A stretch of 64,000 nucleotides of DNA, from positions 186,001-250,000 of the forward strand of contig NZ_CADFGE010000013.1 in NCBI RefSeq assembly GCF_902833645.1, given 5' to 3'. This document shows positions 61,562 through 64,000 of the stretch, in pieces (position 1 is the first letter of the stretch; every line of letters starts with the position of its first letter). Source of the DNA: Paraburkholderia fungorum (GTDB lineage: Bacteria > Pseudomonadota > Gammaproteobacteria > Burkholderiales > Burkholderiaceae). The notes beneath the pieces were generated by a model that was not told the DNA's origin, ran no database searches, and saw only the letters and a list, made by a program, of their open reading frames with translations. The translations under genes and the position numbers were made by a program.

Positions 61562-61909
61562 GCGAGGTACTGAAATGCGATGCGCAAAGCTGTCGCCAAA
61601 GGCGTTGTTGCTACTGTGGCTGGCGCTAGCCGCCGCGACCGGGGGAGCGGCTCCCGTGCGATGCTCATGGGGTTATCAGGACTCGACCTGTACGGCCGGG
61701 CTTGCGAGAGCTCCTGCGCCGGCGCCAACCTGTTCAACCGATCCGGGATGGACGACCGTTTCGTCAGCGCGCTGGATCGGGTCGCAGTACTCGGCGCCAC
61801 AGTGCAACTATCAGGCGCCGCCATCATGCCCGACCGGATACACGCAAACCGCCGCGCCGAGCTGGAACGGATCGAACTGGGTCGGAATCGGGTGTGCCGT
61901 GCCGCCGCC
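61463..61909 (+). repeat. 447-bp direct repeat, copy 2
   Basis: Second copy of the block at 60712-61158. It carries the pilV tail remnant and the constant 5' part of cassette gene B. Direct orientation would allow deletion or gene conversion between cassettes by homologous recombination. Confidence 0.85.
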
Positions 61910-62297
61910 TGCCGGTGGCATCCCGGTGGGCACTCCGGAGTCCCAGGTATGTCTCGGCGCGGTGGCAACTGTTGACCCGTGGGGTACGCCGGACAATGGG
62001 TTTATGCACTGGTCGAGTGATCTCGCGGCGGGACAGGCCATATTTGGGTCGTTGGGCGGTCCGACGTACGGGACCGTTAACGACACCTACGCGGCTTGGT
62101 TCAGTTCGTTCCCTTGGGCAAACATTGCACAAATCAACTACCAAGCGGGAGGGGAGCCTGACCCTGCGGCGATCGCCGACATGTGGGTTGGCGGCGACAG
62201 CTATGGCGGAACGGCGGCATGCTGGGTGACTCCGGGCACAACCAATGTGCTGGGTGTCGAATACTACAACTTTCAATACGAGACCAATGGAGGTTGA
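61575..62297 (+). CDS. Secreted cassette protein B
   Basis: This 240-residue protein has the same signal peptide and constant Cys/Trp-rich half as protein A (about 1-112). Its own C-terminal half (about 113-240) has GTPESQVCLGAVATVDPWG, MHWSSDLAAGQAIF and GGTAACWVTPGT. The two C-termini share no obvious sequence. It ends just before a bidirectional hairpin. The gene start behind the pilV remnant mimics the arrangement of protein A behind pilV. Confidence 0.75.
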   Translation: MRCAKLSPKALLLLWLALAAATGGAAPVRCSWGYQDSTCTAGLARAPAPAPTCSTDPGWTTVSSARWIGSQYSAPQCNYQAPPSCPTGYTQTAAPSWNGSNWVGIGCAVPPPAGGIPVGTPESQVCLGAVATVDPWGTPDNGFMHWSSDLAAGQAIFGSLGGPTYGTVNDTYAAWFSSFPWANIAQINYQAGGEPDPAAIADMWVGGDSYGGTAACWVTPGTTNVLGVEYYNFQYETNGG

Positions 62298-62314
62298 GTA
62301 GAGGGCGAAAAAAA

Positions 62315-62334
62315 GAGGGGACCGAAGTCCCCTC
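62315..62334. terminator. Bidirectional terminator between cassette B and CAP gene
   Basis: Eight-bp arms GAGGGGAC and GTCCCCTC with a CGAA loop. Seven A residues on the left give a T-run on the minus strand, so it ends the CAP-domain gene well. It is the likely end of the pilus operon too, with a weaker T-run. Confidence 0.75.
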
Positions 62335-62359
62335 TGTCGTTTAGCAGCCTGACTCCTGC

Positions 62360-63463
62360 CTAGCTACCCGTTGTGAACGTCCACGTCGTGCTGATGGGCG
62401 TTCCGTCACGCTGTCCGCTGAATGCCACGGTGTACGTGGTGTTCGCAGCAAGAGCCGCTTGCGGCAGCAGGAATGCTACGCCGACTGCCATCGCGTTATT
62501 CACATCGGCCGTCGCGCTCGAGGTGGAGCCCGTGAGCGCGGCTGACGGCACAATGATCCGCGCCGGTACAACCGTACCACCTGACGACGTCAGCGTGAAG
62601 CTGGTCACTGTGAGTACATCACCCGCATTCGCGGCAGTGACCCGGATCATGATCGGCCGACCGGGAGAAGCGAGATCCGGTGCCGGATTCGGGCTTTCTG
62701 CAGTCATTGCGCGCGCAACACCGGTTTCGTTGGCGAGCGGCGAGTGTGCGATCGCCGTCGTTGCCATCTGCTGACCAGCGGACGTCAGATAACCGTTCGC
62801 TACTGGGGTACCACTGACACCCGTTGTCTGGCCGAAGTCCAACACGCAGGAATAAGTCCCTTGCGTGGTGTTCTGCTGGAAACCGATACCGATTGTTTCC
62901 TGAACTTCGGTTGCGTCCTGCAAGTGGTAGACCGTGTTCAGAAACTGGCCCACGCAATCCGATGCATAGGCGGAGCTGCTTGCCTGGCTCAGACCGACCG
63001 CGGCGTTCTCGCTGATCCACTCCGTTGCAGGCGCGCCCGCCTTTTGGGCGCGGCTGAGCGGCGTTGCTGCGTAGTAGTCCGCGTTCGTCGAAACCTCGTT
63101 GTGCGTCACGGCGGTGATGCTGCCGTTGGCGAAGTTAGTGTTGAGGTAAAGGGCATGCGCCTGCCCCGACGTATCCAGGATCGTGTCCTGAGACAGCTCG
63201 CCGACACCCATGGCCAAGCGGTATGCATTCAGCATCGAAAATGCCGAGGCCTGCATCGAGGAGCTTGCGTACGTCGGCGTTGCGACGCTGGTCTTTGGCG
63301 ACGTCGAACTTTGCGCAGCCGTCGTGCTGCCACTGCCGCTCGACGTGGTGCCAGAGCTGCTACCACTGCTTCCGCCTCCACCACCACCGCATGCGGCAAG
63401 GATGGTGGAAGCAGCAATCACACCGTACACGGCAAATTTTTTAATTTCGAAGTTTTTTTTCAT
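62360..63463 (-). CDS. CAP-domain lipoprotein
   Basis: This 367-residue protein has a lipoprotein signal with ILAAC then Gly/Ser-rich linker (about 20-60). A CAP/SCP-type domain (about 75-225) has SMLNAYRLAMGVGELS, ALYLNTNF and ITAVTHNEVS, with SENAAVG and YSCVLDFGQTTG. The C-terminal part (about 240-367) looks like an Ig-like or bacterial sandwich domain. CAP proteins are secreted and often bind or cleave cell-wall or host targets. ATG 63463 avoids 24 unsupported residues. Confidence 0.8.
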   Translation of the reverse strand: MKKNFEIKKFAVYGVIAASTILAACGGGGGGSSGSSSGTTSSGSGSTTAAQSSTSPKTSVATPTYASSSMQASAFSMLNAYRLAMGVGELSQDTILDTSGQAHALYLNTNFANGSITAVTHNEVSTNADYYAATPLSRAQKAGAPATEWISENAAVGLSQASSSAYASDCVGQFLNTVYHLQDATEVQETIGIGFQQNTTQGTYSCVLDFGQTTGVSGTPVANGYLTSAGQQMATTAIAHSPLANETGVARAMTAESPNPAPDLASPGRPIMIRVTAANAGDVLTVTSFTLTSSGGTVVPARIIVPSAALTGSTSSATADVNNAMAVGVAFLLPQAALAANTTYTVAFSGQRDGTPISTTWTFTTGS

Positions 63464-63657
63464 GATGTTGTATTCCTTGGTGTACTCCAATGTGCAAAGC
63501 GATGACGTGGCGCAACCTGCGCTCCACGCACCCACTTTGGTTATCGGACTGGAAGGGGAATTTCTTGAAAGATCAAGTAATGTGAATCACCCGGATCCGT
63601 GAATTGAGGCGAAGGACTGCCTCAAGGACCTGGCGAAGAGCTATGGCAGGTCAAAAA

Positions 63658-64000
63658 TTATGTCTTCGCCTTGTGCTCACCAGCATCGGTCACAAGGATC
63701 TCGTGCGTCTGGGGATTGACCGCGATGGCGAGTTGCGGCACGAGGCTTTCGACGGTGCGTAGCGCGTCGAGAAAGCCACCCGTAAGCGGGCCGCCCTGAG
63801 TAATGTTGTAAGGATCTGAAGCTCTCCATTCAGGAACCTTCCAGCCCGCTGAGCGTGCCCAGTCGGCAAGGCTTTCCTTGAGCGTGTGGTTTGCGTTAAG
63901 CATCCAGACCTTCTGCACGGGGGCGATGGAGACTTCCGCCGGCGGCGCCGTCACCTGTTGTATTACCGGTCCCGGCGCTGTTGCGGCGACAGACGCCGCG
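63658..64000 (-). CDS. TcpQ-domain protein, C-terminal part
   Basis: The frame is open to the window edge (N-terminus missing). It reads VWMLNANHTLKESLADWARS, then PYNITQGGPLTGGFLDALRT and PQLAIAVNPQTHEILVTDAG, the pattern of a TcpQ domain as in PilL at 50903-52048. It is in reverse orientation to the pilus operon. It may belong to a second pilus or secretion locus continuing beyond the window. Confidence 0.72.
   Translation of the reverse strand, partial: AASVAATAPGPVIQQVTAPPAEVSIAPVQKVWMLNANHTLKESLADWARSAGWKVPEWRASDPYNITQGGPLTGGFLDALRTVESLVPQLAIAVNPQTHEILVTDAGEHKAKT

Noticed and set aside
59518..62297. A shufflon (invertible PilV cassettes with 19-bp sfx repeats and rci)
   Set aside because: The duplicated blocks are direct, not inverted; I found no repeated inverted short sites and no adjacent recombinase. 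A partial match to the sfx core near 61452 is single and imperfect.
1..64000. CRISPR arrays, rRNA, tRNA genes and insertion sequences
   Set aside because: No regularly spaced repeats, no ribosomal or tRNA-like segments and no transposase with terminal repeats could be recognised by eye.

Overview
The window looks like part of a large plasmid or secondary replicon of a Burkholderiales bacterium (Paraburkholderia, Caballeronia or Cupriavidus type). The GC content is high, small DUF4148-type exported proteins and a phasin relic typical of that order are present, and there is a complete replication and partition module: an iteron origin, a Rep_3-type initiator, ParA, ParB and candidate parS sites. 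No rRNA, tRNA or CRISPR array was seen. Everything here is read by eye; family names come from motif recognition, not from searches.

Layout. (1) 1-2898, plus strand: the end of a cytochrome b and a molybdopterin oxidoreductase of the sulfite-oxidase fold, a small Met-rich protein, then copC and copD. (2) 3177-20807, minus strand: a long cluster for periplasmic copper and thiol redox. Read in the direction of transcription it holds an SCO protein, cusCBAF-type efflux genes, dsbD, small Met/Cys-rich exported proteins, a DUF2933 membrane protein, a PCYCGC-type protein, a PII-like regulator, a Met-rich multicopper oxidase, HiPIP, DsbA, two TlpA-like thioredoxins and a c-type cytochrome. Two genes of about 50 codons lie inside it. 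(3) 21559-24019: small Burkholderiales proteins, including a frameshifted phasin and two DUF4148 paralogues. (4) 24118-32313, minus strand: czcC-czcB-czcA plus a response regulator and histidine kinase in one transcription unit. (5) 32663-40853: an exported orphan, a DUF4148 pseudogene, a ZIP transporter, a zinc ribbon protein, a His-rich Zn/Cd/Pb P-type ATPase with a decayed divergent merR, an intact CadR/PbrR-type MerR and a CDF exporter. (6) 41711-44105: a three-gene overlapping operon ending in a tyrosine recombinase. (7) 44819-49280: parS-like sites, parB, parA, iterons and the initiator gene. (8) 49705-50035: a LexA-boxed small gene. (9) 50903-62297: an R64-like type IVb thin-pilus operon (pilL-N-P-O-Q-R-S-M-V), followed by two tandem cassettes encoding secreted proteins with a constant N-terminus and different C-termini. 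(10) 62360-64000, minus strand: a CAP-domain lipoprotein and the end of a TcpQ-domain protein.

How the parts fit. Two HME-RND pumps with different metal signatures (Cus-type for Cu/Ag, Czc-type for Zn/Co/Cd), a P-type ATPase, a CDF and a ZIP protein cover efflux and uptake of soft metals. The copper part is embedded in thiol-redox and electron-transfer proteins. One promoter element (TGAC-N6-[GA]TCAT with TCAYC-type direct repeats 11 bp apart) occurs five times around the czc operon, upstream of czcC, both DUF4148 genes, the DUF4148 pseudogene and the exported orphan. This suggests a small regulon of the adjacent two-component system. The pilus operon probably serves conjugation or mating-pair contact, and the cassettes after pilV look like a reservoir for tip or secreted-protein variation.
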